Shown here one piece after another: positions 7,572 through 16,475 of a stretch of 51,852 nucleotides of DNA. Source of the DNA: Candidatus Fimimorpha faecalis (GTDB lineage Bacteria > Bacillota > Clostridia > Lachnospirales > Lachnospiraceae); assembly GCA_018712075.1 (NCBI GenBank), contig DVHN01000123.1:1-51852 (forward strand), given 5' to 3'. A program made the translations under genes and the position numbers. The stretch's first letter is position 1. Each line of letters starts with the position of its first letter. Under the pieces are notes generated by a model. It was not told the origin of the DNA, searched no databases, and saw only the letters and a program-made list of their open reading frames with translations.

Positions 7572-10500
7572 ATGAAAGGAAAAAATGCAAGAAAAAGAAG
7601 AGCATTGCTTGCTGTATTTATGGCGTTCACTATGACTGCTAGTATTGGCGCCTATGCACAGCCAGCAATTTCTTCTACTGTACAGGTCGCTGCACAGAAT
7701 TCAGGGGAATATGCAGTAACTCCAGAGGCAGGCGTAGATATGAAGATGGACAACCATCCAGAAGCTTCTTACTGGTTCCCAGAAGACTTATTAAATTGGA
7801 ATGCAGCAGAAGATCCAGATCTAAAGTACAATGTATCTACGGTTCCTCTCGCAAAACGTGTGGATAACTCAAAGTTAAAAACAGTAAATGAAACACAGAA
7901 CAATGATACGAAGATGCTTGCAATTTCCATTATGAATGGAAGTACAAGTGGTAACTTGCCACATGGAATCAATAATACATTTGGCGCACATACCTTTAGT
8001 TATTGGCAGTATGTGGATACATTGGTATACTGGGGCGGTTCTTCTGGTGAAGGTTTAATCGTTACACCATCTCCAGATGTAACAGATGCAGCTCATACAA
8101 ATGGTGTTCCAGTTTTAGGTACAGTATTCTTCCCTCAGATGGAACATGGCGGAAAGGTTGAATGGCTGGATACATTCTTGCAAAAAGATGAAAATGGCAA
8201 CTTCCCAATCGTAGATAAATTAGTGGAAGTAGCACGTACATATGGATTTGATGGATGGTTCATTAATCAGGAAACACAGGGAGATAGTGATGGTAATGAA
8301 CTGAAAAAAGAACATGCAGATCTGATGCAGGAATTGATTAAACAATTAAAAGAAAAAGCTCCTGATTTAGAGATTTTCTGGTATGATTCCATGACCAAGG
8401 ATGGAGAAATGGCATGGCAGGGAGCTTTAAATGAGAATAACTCAGTCTTTATGATTGATGAAGAAGGAAATCGTCTTGCGGATGAAATGTTCCTGGATTT
8501 CAGATGGGGATTTAGTTATAATGCGAATAATGATCTTTTAAGAGTTTCCAGAGAAAATGCAGAAAAACTTGGAATTGATCCTTATGATATTTATGCAGGT
8601 ATTGATGTTCAGGCAAATGGATATAATACAGATGCTCGTTGGGGATTATTAGAGAGAGAAGATGGAAGTACAAATGTTTCTCTTGGTCTGTATTGCCCAA
8701 GCTGGACTTACTTTAGCGCTCAGACAAAAGAAGATTATGAAAAGAATGAAAGTATACTCTGGGTTAATGAAGCAGCAGACCCATCACAGAGTATTAAACC
8801 AGAAAACAGTGGAGTAAATAACGAAGTACAAGCTTGGAGAGGTGTTTCTACCTATGTTGTAGAAAGAACAGCTGTTACTACCCTTCCATTAATTACAAAC
8901 TTTAATATTGGTAATGGTGAGAACTTCTTTAAGAATGGTCAGAAGATTTCCGAACTGGATTGGAACAACCGTAGTGTACAGGATATTATGCCAACTTACC
9001 GCTGGTTAATTACAAATGAAGGTTCTAATACATTAACTGGTAATATTGATTACGATGATGCTTATTATGGCGGTAACTCCATTAAGTTTACTGGATCATT
9101 AGAAGCTGGTAAGAAATCTGAAATTAAGTTATATAGTTCCGAATTAGCATTAGAAGAAGGTTTGACTTGTACAACAACTGCAAAGACTTCTAATGGCAAT
9201 GCTAATTTAAATCTTGTACTGGAATTTTCTGATGGTACAAAACAAGTCGTTGCAGCAGATAAGGCAATTGGTGCAGACTGGACAACGGTTTCCTATGATA
9301 TTTCTGGTTTAGCAGGAAAGACCGTAACATCCATCGGATATGAATTATCTTCTCCAGCAGCGGCAGCCGATGTAAAGGTAAATATCGGAAACTTAACAAT
9401 GGCAAATACAGATTCTGTTGCAAAAGCAACAACTGCGAAAGATATTGTAATCGAAGACAGTAAATATGATGAAGATGAAATGTGTGCTGGTATTCGTATG
9501 AGCTGGACTGGTGATGAAAATGCAGAGTATTATGAAGTATATCGTGTAAATGCAGATGGAACAAAGATGTTCTATGGAATCACAAATGTACCGAATATTT
9601 TCTTAAATGCATTTGAACGTCGTAACAGTGAAGCATCGGTTGATTTTGAAGTAATTCCATATGATGCATTGGGCAATGCAGGAACTTCTGCAACAACGAC
9701 AATGCAGTGGCCAAAATTAACAAGACCAGAAGCTAGCTTTACTGCATCTAAAACATTGATTAGTGTTGGAGAGTCCGTAACATTTACAAGTACATCTTCT
9801 AAGAATACACAATCTGTAGAATGGAAGCTTCCAGGTGCAAGTATTGAAACAAGTACAGACAATACAGTTACTGTAACTTATGATAAGCCAGGTGTTTACA
9901 GTGCTTCCTTAAGTGCAATCAACGATATTGGTGGAACAATTGCAATGCAGACAGGTATGATCATCGTTACAGATAAGGTAAGTGAAGGATTGACAAATCT
10001 GTCCTTAAATAAAGCTACAGAAGCGGATGCCTATGTAAGTGATGCAGAAGCACCACAGTTTGCGGTAGATGGAGATAAGAGCAAGAAGTGGTGTGCAACA
10101 GGAAAAGCACCTCACTGGATTACGATTGATTTAGGAGAAACAAAAACAGTTAGTGAAGTTAGCATTACTCACGCAGAGGGCGGCGGAGAAGGTGCTGACA
10201 TGAATACAATGGAATACATCATTTCTGTAAGTAATGATGGAGAAAACTTTACAGATTTGACTCATGTGACAAAGAATAGAGCTGGAGAAACAACTGATGC
10301 ATTTAAGCCAGTAGAGGCAAGATATGTAAAACTTACAGTTGTGAAACCAACCCAAGGCTCTGATACTGCTGCCAGAATTTATGAAATCACTGTAAATGGT
10401 TATGATGGACCAAAGAGTGACTTAACAGCACCAGTAGAAGAACCATTAGCAGTTACCTATCGTACACATGTACAAAATGATGGATGGCAAGACTTTGTAT

Positions 10501-11324
10501 CCAATGGAGAATTGTCAGGAACAAGTGGCAGAGGTTTACGATTAGAAGGTATTGAAATCTATTTGGACAACAATACAATGGATGGCGGAGTTGAATACCG
10601 TACGCATGTACAGAATGAAGGCTGGCAAGATTATGTAGCAAACGGTGTAATGTCTGGAACAAAGGGTAAGGGTCTGAGACTGGAAGCAATCCAAGTTCGT
10701 CTGACAGGAGAAGTTGCAGAGAAATATGATATCTATTATCGTACCCATATCCAAGATAAGGGATGGCTTGGATGGGCAGTAAATGATGGTAAATCAGGAA
10801 GTGCTGGATTATCCAAGAGATTAGAAGCAATTGAAATCCGTTTGGTAGAAAAAGGTGGCGCAGCTCCAGGAAGTACCGATAATGCTTATTTGACCAATCA
10901 AAAAGAAGCAAATCCAACGATTAGCTATCGTACTCACGTACAGAACGATGGTTGGCAAGATTATGTAGCAGGCGGAGAAATGTCTGGAACAAAGAACAGA
11001 AGCCTGAGATTAGAAGCAATCCAGATCAAAGTAAATGGAGATGGATTGGACGGTGGCGTAGAATATGCTACTCATGTACAGAATGAAGGCTGGCAGGATT
11101 ATGTATCCGATGATGCAATGTCTGGAACAAAGGGCAAGAGCCTGAGATTGGAAGCAATCAAGATTCGCCTGACAGGAGAATTAGCTCAGAAATACAGCGT
11201 AGAATATCGTACGCATGTACAAAACGAAGGATGGCAGAATTGGGTGAAAGACGATGCAGTATCTGGTACAACAGGTAAGAACCTGAGACTGGAAGCAATC
11301 GAAATTCGTTTAATTAAAAAATAA
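7572..11324 (+). CDS. Secreted GH85 endo-beta-N-acetylglucosaminidase with ChW repeats
   Basis: This 1250-aa enzyme should cleave the chitobiose core of N-glycans at the cell surface. A Sec signal peptide (MKGKNARKRRALLAVF to about residue 30) leads into the GH85 domain, with the catalytic pair in DGWFINQE at Asn232 and Glu234. It is followed by a region with fibronectin/carbohydrate-binding character, a PKD-like domain (about 719-801), an F5/8 discoidin/CBM32-like domain (about 808-943) and six ChW repeats from residue 963 to the end. ChW repeats are thought to bind the clostridial cell surface; there is no LPXTG. I prefer the ATG at 7572; in-frame GTG 7539 and ATG 7560 are alternatives. It appears monocistronic with its own terminator. 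Confidence 0.88.
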   Translation: MKGKNARKRRALLAVFMAFTMTASIGAYAQPAISSTVQVAAQNSGEYAVTPEAGVDMKMDNHPEASYWFPEDLLNWNAAEDPDLKYNVSTVPLAKRVDNSKLKTVNETQNNDTKMLAISIMNGSTSGNLPHGINNTFGAHTFSYWQYVDTLVYWGGSSGEGLIVTPSPDVTDAAHTNGVPVLGTVFFPQMEHGGKVEWLDTFLQKDENGNFPIVDKLVEVARTYGFDGWFINQETQGDSDGNELKKEHADLMQELIKQLKEKAPDLEIFWYDSMTKDGEMAWQGALNENNSVFMIDEEGNRLADEMFLDFRWGFSYNANNDLLRVSRENAEKLGIDPYDIYAGIDVQANGYNTDARWGLLEREDGSTNVSLGLYCPSWTYFSAQTKEDYEKNESILWVNEAADPSQSIKPENSGVNNEVQAWRGVSTYVVERTAVTTLPLITNFNIGNGENFFKNGQKISELDWNNRSVQDIMPTYRWLITNEGSNTLTGNIDYDDAYYGGNSIKFTGSLEAGKKSEIKLYSSELALEEGLTCTTTAKTSNGNANLNLVLEFSDGTKQVVAADKAIGADWTTVSYDISGLAGKTVTSIGYELSSPAAAADVKVNIGNLTMANTDSVAKATTAKDIVIEDSKYDEDEMCAGIRMSWTGDENAEYYEVYRVNADGTKMFYGITNVPNIFLNAFERRNSEASVDFEVIPYDALGNAGTSATTTMQWPKLTRPEASFTASKTLISVGESVTFTSTSSKNTQSVEWKLPGASIETSTDNTVTVTYDKPGVYSASLSAINDIGGTIAMQTGMIIVTDKVSEGLTNLSLNKATEADAYVSDAEAPQFAVDGDKSKKWCATGKAPHWITIDLGETKTVSEVSITHAEGGGEGADMNTMEYIISVSNDGENFTDLTHVTKNRAGETTDAFKPVEARYVKLTVVKPTQGSDTAARIYEITVNGYDGPKSDLTAPVEEPLAVTYRTHVQNDGWQDFVSNGELSGTSGRGLRLEGIEIYLDNNTMDGGVEYRTHVQNEGWQDYVANGVMSGTKGKGLRLEAIQVRLTGEVAEKYDIYYRTHIQDKGWLGWAVNDGKSGSAGLSKRLEAIEIRLVEKGGAAPGSTDNAYLTNQKEANPTISYRTHVQNDGWQDYVAGGEMSGTKNRSLRLEAIQIKVNGDGLDGGVEYATHVQNEGWQDYVSDDAMSGTKGKSLRLEAIKIRLTGELAQKYSVEYRTHVQNEGWQNWVKDDAVSGTTGKNLRLEAIEIRLIKK
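10458..11321 (+). repeat. Six ChW repeats, arranged as a duplicated triplet
   Basis: Units begin at 10458, 10596, 10737, 10925, 11064 and 11205, each opening Y-R/A-T-H-V/I-Q and containing GW and LRLEAI. Units 2 and 5 share the tail LTGE(V/L)A(E/Q)KY and units 3 and 6 follow it, so repeats 4-6 look like a copy of 1-3 joined by a short Gly/Asn-rich linker. Confidence 0.9.
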
Positions 11325-11334
11325 AACATAATGG

Positions 11335-11370
11335 GCAGGGGATGTAATATCCCCTGCTTTGTTTCTTTTT
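11335..11370 (+). terminator. Terminator of the glycosidase gene
   Basis: GCAGGGGAT and ATCCCCTGC form a perfect 9-bp stem with a 5-base loop, followed by TTTGTTTCTTTTT. Confidence 0.9.
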
Positions 11371-11381
11371 ACATAAAGTGA

Positions 11382-11410
11382 TTGACTTTTGGGAATATTG
11401 ATGTTATGGT
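11382..11410 (+). promoter_or_regulatory. Sigma-A promoter of the purine riboswitch transcript
   Basis: TTGACT at 11382-11387 and TATGGT at 11405-11410 are separated by 17 bp, directly ahead of the ZTP aptamer. Confidence 0.65.
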
Positions 11411-11419
11411 TAAATTAAT

Positions 11420-11516
11420 TATACGACTGACGGAAGTGGAAGAGATCACAGGGAGTATAAGGTGTTGGAGGCCGACCGTCTGGGCATAGAAGTGCTTAGA
11501 TTGCGTGGGCTTTTTC
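11420..11516 (+). ncRNA. ZTP (pfl) riboswitch
   Basis: The first domain contains CGACTGACGGAAGTGG, a small GTGG..CAC hairpin and AGGGAG, closed by TAC/GTA; the second domain is GCCGACCGTCTGGGCA at 11471-11486. These are the conserved halves of the pfl motif that senses ZTP/ZMP, the signal of 10-formyl-THF shortage. The genes downstream act on AICAR (ZMP) itself. A T run at 11511-11515 suggests transcriptional control, but I could not settle the terminator pairing by eye. Confidence 0.88.
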
Positions 11517-11559
11517 TGTATTTTAATGCAAAACGATTCAAATGAGAGGAGAATGATGT

Positions 11560-12273
11560 ATGGAGATGTTATCATTAGAAAAGGAATTACAGAGTAATGC
11601 ATATCCTGGAAGAGGAATTGTGATTGGAAAGTCTGAAGATGGAAAAAAAGCAGTAACAGCATATTTTATTATGGGAAGAAGTGAAAACAGCCGTAACCGT
11701 GTATTTGTAGAAGATGGAAAAGGAATCCGCACACAGGCATTTGATCCGTCCAAGTTAACAGACCCAAGTTTAATTATCTATGCACCAGTTCGTGTACTTG
11801 GCAATAAGACAATCGTAACTAATGGAGATCAAACCGATACAATTTATGAAGGCATGGACAAGCAAATGACATTTGAACAGTCGCTACGCAGCCGAGAATT
11901 TGAACCAGATGCTCCAAACTATACTCCTAGAATTTCTGGTATTATGCATATTGAGAATGGTACTTATAACTATGCAATGTCTATTTTGAAGAGTGCAAAC
12001 GGTAATCCAGAAGCTTGCAATCGTTATACTTTTGCATATGAAAACTGTTTGGCAGGAGAAGGACGTTTTATTCATACGTATCAAGGAGATGGAAATCCAC
12101 TTCCAAGTTTTGAAGGGGAACCAAAATTAGTAAGTATTTCTGGAGATATTGATACATTTACAAATAAGATATGGAATAGCTTAAATGAAGACAATAAAGT
12201 ATCATTATTTGTTCGCTTTATTGATATTGAAACAGGAGAATACGAGACAAGAATTGTGAATAAGAATCAATAA
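11560..12273 (+). CDS. purO: PurO-type IMP cyclohydrolase
   Basis: This 237-aa protein fits the archaeal-type IMP cyclohydrolase family (PF07826), which closes FAICAR to IMP, the last step of de novo purine synthesis. Family features include the N-terminal YPGRGIVIGKSEDGK and the block SRNRVFV, corresponding to the nucleotide-binding core. GGAG eight bases upstream defines the ATG. It lies just behind the ZTP riboswitch and 20 bases before the AICAR transformylase domain gene, so the two single-domain proteins replace the usual bifunctional PurH. No MGS-like cyclohydrolase domain is present in either. The role follows from family and pairing. Confidence 0.85.
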   Translation: MEMLSLEKELQSNAYPGRGIVIGKSEDGKKAVTAYFIMGRSENSRNRVFVEDGKGIRTQAFDPSKLTDPSLIIYAPVRVLGNKTIVTNGDQTDTIYEGMDKQMTFEQSLRSREFEPDAPNYTPRISGIMHIENGTYNYAMSILKSANGNPEACNRYTFAYENCLAGEGRFIHTYQGDGNPLPSFEGEPKLVSISGDIDTFTNKIWNSLNEDNKVSLFVRFIDIETGEYETRIVNKNQ

Positions 12274-12293
12274 AAAACAGGAGGATAAATTCA

Positions 12294-13472
12294 ATGAAGG
12301 AACTGGAATTAAAGTATGGATGTAACCCAAACCAAAAGCCATCTAAAATTTATATGCAGGATGGAAGTGAATTGCCAATTCAGGTTCTTTGCGGAAAACC
12401 AGGTTATATTAATTTTTTAGATGCATTTAATGGATGGCAGTTAGTAAAAGAGTTGAAAGAAGCAACTGGACTTCCAGCAGCTACTTCTTTTAAGCATGTT
12501 TCTCCAGCAGGCGCGGCGGTAGGACTTCCATTAACAGAAACGCTGGCAAAAATCTATTGGGTGGATGATATGGGAGAATTATCTCCACTTGCATGTGCCT
12601 ATGCAAGAGCAAGAGGCGCAGATCGTATGTCTTCATTTGGAGATTTTATTTCTTTATCCGATGTATGTGATACGGATACGGCACGATTAATTAAAAGAGA
12701 AGTATCGGACGGAGTAATTGCTCCAGGATATACAGAAGAAGCTTTGGAGATTTTAAAGTCCAAGAAAAATGGAAATTATAATGTATTACAGATTGATCCA
12801 GAATATCGTCCAGACCCAATTGAGCATAAACAAGTATTTGGTATTACATTTGAACAGGGCAGAAATGAGCTGGCAATCAATCGAGAGTTATTAACAAATG
12901 TAGTTACAGATAATAAAGAAATTCCAGATGAAGCAAAGATTGATTTAATTATTTCTTTGATTACATTAAAATATACACAATCCAATTCGGTTTGTTATGC
13001 AAAGGGAGGACAGGCAATTGGAATCGGTGCAGGTCAGCAGTCCAGAGTTCATTGTACACGTTTGGCTGGTCAAAAGGCAGACAATTGGTTCCTTCGCCAA
13101 AGCCCAAAGGTTTTGAATTTACAATTTGTAGATAAGATTAAACGTGCGGATCGTGACAATGCAATTGATGTTTATATTGGCGAGGAATATATGGATGTAT
13201 TGGCAGATGGTGCATGGGAAAAAATATTTAAAGTAAAACCAGAAGTATTTACAAAAGAGGAAAAGAGAGCATGGCTGGATCAGATGCAGGATGTTGCACT
13301 TGGATCCGATGCATTCTTCCCATTTGGAGATAATATTGAACGTGCTCATAAGAGTGGTGTAAAATATGTTGCACAGCCAGGCGGTTCCGTTCGTGACGAT
13401 CAAGTAATCGAAACGTGTAATAAGTATGGAATGGCAATGGCGTTTACAGGAATCCGTTTATTCCATCATTAA
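12294..13472 (+). CDS. purH: Stand-alone AICAR transformylase (PurH C-terminal domain)
   Basis: The 392-aa enzyme transfers a formyl group from 10-formyl-THF to AICAR, giving FAICAR. It corresponds to the AICARFT part of PurH: it starts at KYGCNPNQKP, contains the conserved KHVSPAGAAVG with the catalytic Lys-His, a later GIGAGQQSRVH block and the C-terminal PGGSVRDDQVI. The ~200-aa IMP cyclohydrolase domain found at the N terminus of standard PurH is absent, explaining the PurO gene immediately upstream. AGGAGG precedes the ATG by ten bases. Both genes are under the ZTP riboswitch, and a strong terminator follows. Function is secure; the split arrangement is known in some Clostridia and archaea. 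Confidence 0.9.
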   Translation: MKELELKYGCNPNQKPSKIYMQDGSELPIQVLCGKPGYINFLDAFNGWQLVKELKEATGLPAATSFKHVSPAGAAVGLPLTETLAKIYWVDDMGELSPLACAYARARGADRMSSFGDFISLSDVCDTDTARLIKREVSDGVIAPGYTEEALEILKSKKNGNYNVLQIDPEYRPDPIEHKQVFGITFEQGRNELAINRELLTNVVTDNKEIPDEAKIDLIISLITLKYTQSNSVCYAKGGQAIGIGAGQQSRVHCTRLAGQKADNWFLRQSPKVLNLQFVDKIKRADRDNAIDVYIGEEYMDVLADGAWEKIFKVKPEVFTKEEKRAWLDQMQDVALGSDAFFPFGDNIERAHKSGVKYVAQPGGSVRDDQVIETCNKYGMAMAFTGIRLFHH

Positions 13473-13520
13473 AGAACAAACGAAAGTTTCAGCAGAGATT
13501 TTTCCTGCTATCATAATAAG

Positions 13521-13567
13521 AAAAACCGTTAATTGGGAAAGAAATTCTTCTCAATTGGCGGTTTTTC
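13521..13567 (+). terminator. Terminator of the purine pair
   Basis: AAAAACCGTTAATTG pairs with CAATTGGCGGTTTTT, including two G-U pairs, then continues into a T run. Confidence 0.85.
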
Positions 13568-13642
13568 TATTATAATTAAAGAAAAGTTTGTTTTGTGAAA
13601 AAATGAAAATGGAAAAAGAAAAACTAAGAAAGAAGTGATTCC

Positions 13643-15499
13643 TTGAAAATTCAACATATGAGAATCGAAAATTTTAAGTCAATACGGCAGCTGGAATTGA
13701 ATGAAATCGATAATGCAATGATTCTAGTTGGAAAAAATAATACGGGTAAGACATCTATTTTAGATGCCATTTTATCTGTATCTGGGCAATATACCATTTC
13801 TTCTAATGATTTTTATGACTTAAATCGCAATATTGAAGTTGAAATTACAATGGAGATTACCGAGGAGGATTTGCTATTATTGCATCAGCAGGGAGTAATT
13901 AGTAAATATAAACGATTGGAAGTTTGGAAAAAAGATTTTTGCAGCCGACTTCCATCCTATCAAAATGGACGGTTAACTTTTACATATATTGTAAATAAAA
14001 ATGGAACGAAACGCTATTTCGATGGATTCAAGAAAAATAATAATTATATTCCTCTTATTGTTCCTAAAATTCACTTTATTGACCATGAAAGAAATCCAGA
14101 GGAAATTCAAGAAGATATTTTAATGGCTCAAAGGAGAGAGTCCTTAGTTGGTCTGCAAGAAAACCGCTGTATTTTTGATAAGGCGAAGAACTGCAATACC
14201 TGCTTTCAGTGTATTGGGTTAATTGAGCAAAAGACTCCAAAAGAGTTGACGATTATGGAAGCGGCAAGACTTTTGGAATATAAATTATATCAGTTAAATT
14301 TGAATGCATTTGCAGAAAAAGTAAATCAATGTTTTCATAAAAACAGTGTTCCATCGTTGGATGTTCAGTTTGCAGTACGTTTTGCGGCACAAGAAATTTT
14401 TCGAATTGAGACAGTTATTATTAATAAGGAACGAGAGAGAGAAGATCTTCTCGATACGATGAGTGCTGGAATGAAGAGTATTTATATTCTTTCTTTGCTG
14501 GAAGCCTATATCAAAGAGAGTAATCGGATGCCGTGTATTATTATGATGGAAGATCCAGAGATTTACCTTCATCCTCAGCTTCAGAAAGTGGCAAGTGAGG
14601 TCTTGTATCGGCTTTCCAAAAAGAATCAGGTTATTTTCTCTACGCATTCGCCCAATATGATTTTTAATTTTACGTCTAAGCAAATTCGTCAAGTTGTATT
14701 GGATCATGAGTATTCTACAACGGTGAATCAACAGGCGAATATTTCAAAAATTTTAAATGATATGGGGTATACGGCCAATGATCTGATGGGAGTTAGTTTT
14801 GTATTTATTGTAGAAGGAAAACAGGATCGAAATCGGCTGCCTCTTTTATTGAATCACTACTACTCTGAGGTTATGGATCAAAATGGAAAATTGCTCCGAA
14901 TCGCAATTATCGCAACAAATAGCTGTACAAATATTAAAACTTATGCAAATCTAAAGTATATGAATCAAGTTTATATTCGGGATCAATTTCTTATGATACG
15001 GGATGGGGATGGAAAAGATGCAGCCGAATTAAAGGCTCAGTTATGCGGATATTATAAACAACGTGCAAAAGAGGATATTGGAAATTTGCCAAGAGTGAGT
15101 GAGCGAAACGTACTAATTTTAAAGTATTATTCGTTTGAAAATTATTTTTTGAATCCAGAAATTATGACTAAAATTGGAGTGATTCCATCGGAGGAAAGCT
15201 TTTATGATATTTTATGGGAAAAATATCAACTTTATCTTAAAAAACTTACAAGTGTAAAGCATATGTTGGAAAAAACGAAAATTTCTATACAATGCAAAGA
15301 AGATATAAAAAAATATATGGAATTCTTTCGGATTTATGTAAGGGGGCATAATCTATTTGATATTTTTTATGGACGCTATAAGAAAGAAGGAGAAACGGAA
15401 ATATTGAAAACTTATATTCAAAATGCTCCAAGAAGTTGTTTTCAGGATATTTTAGAGGCAATTGACTCATTTATTTATTTTAATGGAAGGAAACGCTGA
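13643..15499 (+). CDS. OLD-family ATP-dependent endonuclease-like protein
   Basis: This 618-aa protein has an SMC-like ABC ATPase head followed by a TOPRIM domain, the layout of OLD/RecF-like nucleases. The head shows Walker A GKNNTGKT (30-37) and the Walker B/D-loop block MMEDPEIYLHPQ. TOPRIM is indicated by FIVEGKQD and MIRDGDGKD. An insertion carries four clustered cysteines, C176, C184, C187 and C190, in the pattern C-x7-C-x2-C-x2-C, a possible metal site not typical of OLD proteins. I take the TTG at 13643 as start because it yields the family-typical MKIQHMRIENFKSI. It is not beside a helicase (GajB-like) gene, so class 1 stand-alone OLD is the best label; phage defence or DNA repair are both possible. 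Confidence 0.8.
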   Translation: MKIQHMRIENFKSIRQLELNEIDNAMILVGKNNTGKTSILDAILSVSGQYTISSNDFYDLNRNIEVEITMEITEEDLLLLHQQGVISKYKRLEVWKKDFCSRLPSYQNGRLTFTYIVNKNGTKRYFDGFKKNNNYIPLIVPKIHFIDHERNPEEIQEDILMAQRRESLVGLQENRCIFDKAKNCNTCFQCIGLIEQKTPKELTIMEAARLLEYKLYQLNLNAFAEKVNQCFHKNSVPSLDVQFAVRFAAQEIFRIETVIINKEREREDLLDTMSAGMKSIYILSLLEAYIKESNRMPCIIMMEDPEIYLHPQLQKVASEVLYRLSKKNQVIFSTHSPNMIFNFTSKQIRQVVLDHEYSTTVNQQANISKILNDMGYTANDLMGVSFVFIVEGKQDRNRLPLLLNHYYSEVMDQNGKLLRIAIIATNSCTNIKTYANLKYMNQVYIRDQFLMIRDGDGKDAAELKAQLCGYYKQRAKEDIGNLPRVSERNVLILKYYSFENYFLNPEIMTKIGVIPSEESFYDILWEKYQLYLKKLTSVKHMLEKTKISIQCKEDIKKYMEFFRIYVRGHNLFDIFYGRYKKEGETEILKTYIQNAPRSCFQDILEAIDSFIYFNGRKR

Positions 15500-15504
15500 A
15501 CAGT

Positions 15505-15655
15505 TTATCAGGAGAGCTTACGATAACGTCAATGGACGGACAGCCAGGGCAGTTATACCCTGTGCTGACTGGTCATTCATCGGCTTTTATATCATGGTAG
15601 TGTTCGCAAAGCGGGCATGAAAGTTTAGGAAATAAGCATCTCCTGATAAGTTTTT
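15505..15655 (+). ncRNA. Candidate structured RNA between converging genes
   Basis: TTATCAGGAGA + GCTTA (15506-15520) pairs with TAAGC + A bulge + TCTCCTGATAA (about 15633-15649), a 16-bp closing stem followed by TTTTTAT. Inside lie a CAGCCAGGG/CCCTGTGCTG hairpin (15541-15567), a helix CGAT..AATG with CATT..ATCG, and a TGTTCGC-AAA-GCGGGCA hairpin (15601-15617). The 3' arm overlaps the last codons of yyaC on the other strand. I cannot match it to a named RNA; it starts just after the OLD gene stop. Confidence 0.5.
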
Positions 15656-16185
15656 ATCCCATTGCAAATACAGTCGGCAAGTTCCATAACAAGTCCAAGG
15701 CGAATATTTTGGAGTCGAGAAGATACATCAAAACAGTCTTCACTTACAATACCAGTGATGGAAATTTGTCCGATTTGGGGCAAACGTTTGGATACGCCAG
15801 TTCCAGGACGAATGGAACGGTTGCTTAATGTGATGCAGCCAACGGATTCTTTTTTTCCAATAGAAGCGTCAATTGCAATGGTAAGTGGAGCACGGTGAAG
15901 AGTGGAAAGACGAAGTAAAGTTGGACAGAGGTTGATTGCGTGAACTGGCCGAGAAAGCGTTCCAAATACTTGAAATGGATGTAACAGCATTTTTTCTAGT
16001 TTATATCCAATAATTGGTCCAAGGCTGTCTCCAAGTACACGATCGCTGCCAATGCAAAGAAAGAAAATAGGAATATCCGGTTTTGAGGAAAAATATTGTT
16101 CGGTTAGCTGCATAAGTTGGCTGGCAAATAAAGTAGACGAGAATGCACTGCCAGCTCGATGATAGTAAACTTTTTTAGATTGCAT
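15625..16185 (-). CDS. yyaC: YyaC-type spore protease-like protein
   Basis: This 186-aa protein belongs to the YyaC/DUF1256 family, related to the germination protease Gpr that degrades small acid-soluble spore proteins. Family blocks present are FLCIGSDRVLGDSLGP near residue 42, FGTLSRPVHA, IAIDASIGK and GTGVSKRLP. GAGGAGGT sits directly upstream of the ATG at 16185; an earlier in-frame ATG at 16206 lacks a site and its seven extra codons contain that Shine-Dalgarno sequence. The gene is divergent from the LysM gene, with paired Spo0A-like boxes between. It signals a spore-forming host. Proteolytic activity of YyaC itself is inferred from homology. Confidence 0.88.
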   Translation of the reverse strand: MQSKKVYYHRAGSAFSSTLFASQLMQLTEQYFSSKPDIPIFFLCIGSDRVLGDSLGPIIGYKLEKMLLHPFQVFGTLSRPVHAINLCPTLLRLSTLHRAPLTIAIDASIGKKESVGCITLSNRSIRPGTGVSKRLPQIGQISITGIVSEDCFDVSSRLQNIRLGLVMELADCICNGIKTYQEMLIS

Positions 16186-16381
16186 TGTTACCTCCTCGTG
16201 CTGCATCTTTAAAACGATACCATTTTTAGTTTTCCCTGTTTTTTCGTTCTTATTCTTTTTTAGAGTTTTTGTAATGAAACTACAGCAGTTTTGTTTTATC
16301 CTATGAGGGGGATGGAGAAAAAATACATATTTCTTTTGCAGAATTATAAAATAGAAAACAACGAAAAAGAATCAGGTCTAC

Positions 16382-16407
16382 TGTCGAAATTTTTTTTGTA
16401 TTCGACA
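16382..16407. promoter_or_regulatory. Inverted pair of Spo0A-box-like sites
   Basis: TGTCGAA at 16382-16388 and TTCGACA at 16401-16407 are exact and inverted copies of the 0A-box core, 12 bp apart, in the divergent region between yyaC and the LysM protein gene. Direct sporulation control of either gene is inferred. The palindrome could also serve another dimeric regulator. The rest of 16186-16475 holds no other feature I can support. Confidence 0.5.
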
Positions 16408-16475
16408 TCTCAAATCAACAAATTTTGTACCGCAATTGTGGTAGGATAAAAGAAAAAAGATGGTGAGGTGTCGTT

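Noticed and set aside
9202..10917. His/Leu/Tyr-rich minus-strand frames inside the glycosidase
   Set aside because: Composition is that of antisense shadows and the repeats of the real gene create the repeated look.
10458..11321. CRISPR-like spacing of repeats
   Set aside because: The ~140-bp units are coding ChW repeats with no spacers; nothing else in the window resembles a CRISPR array.
15601..15617. 6S RNA identity for the structured RNA
   Set aside because: Only a short hairpin recalls 6S RNA; the long open-complex-like hairpin with central bubble is not evident.
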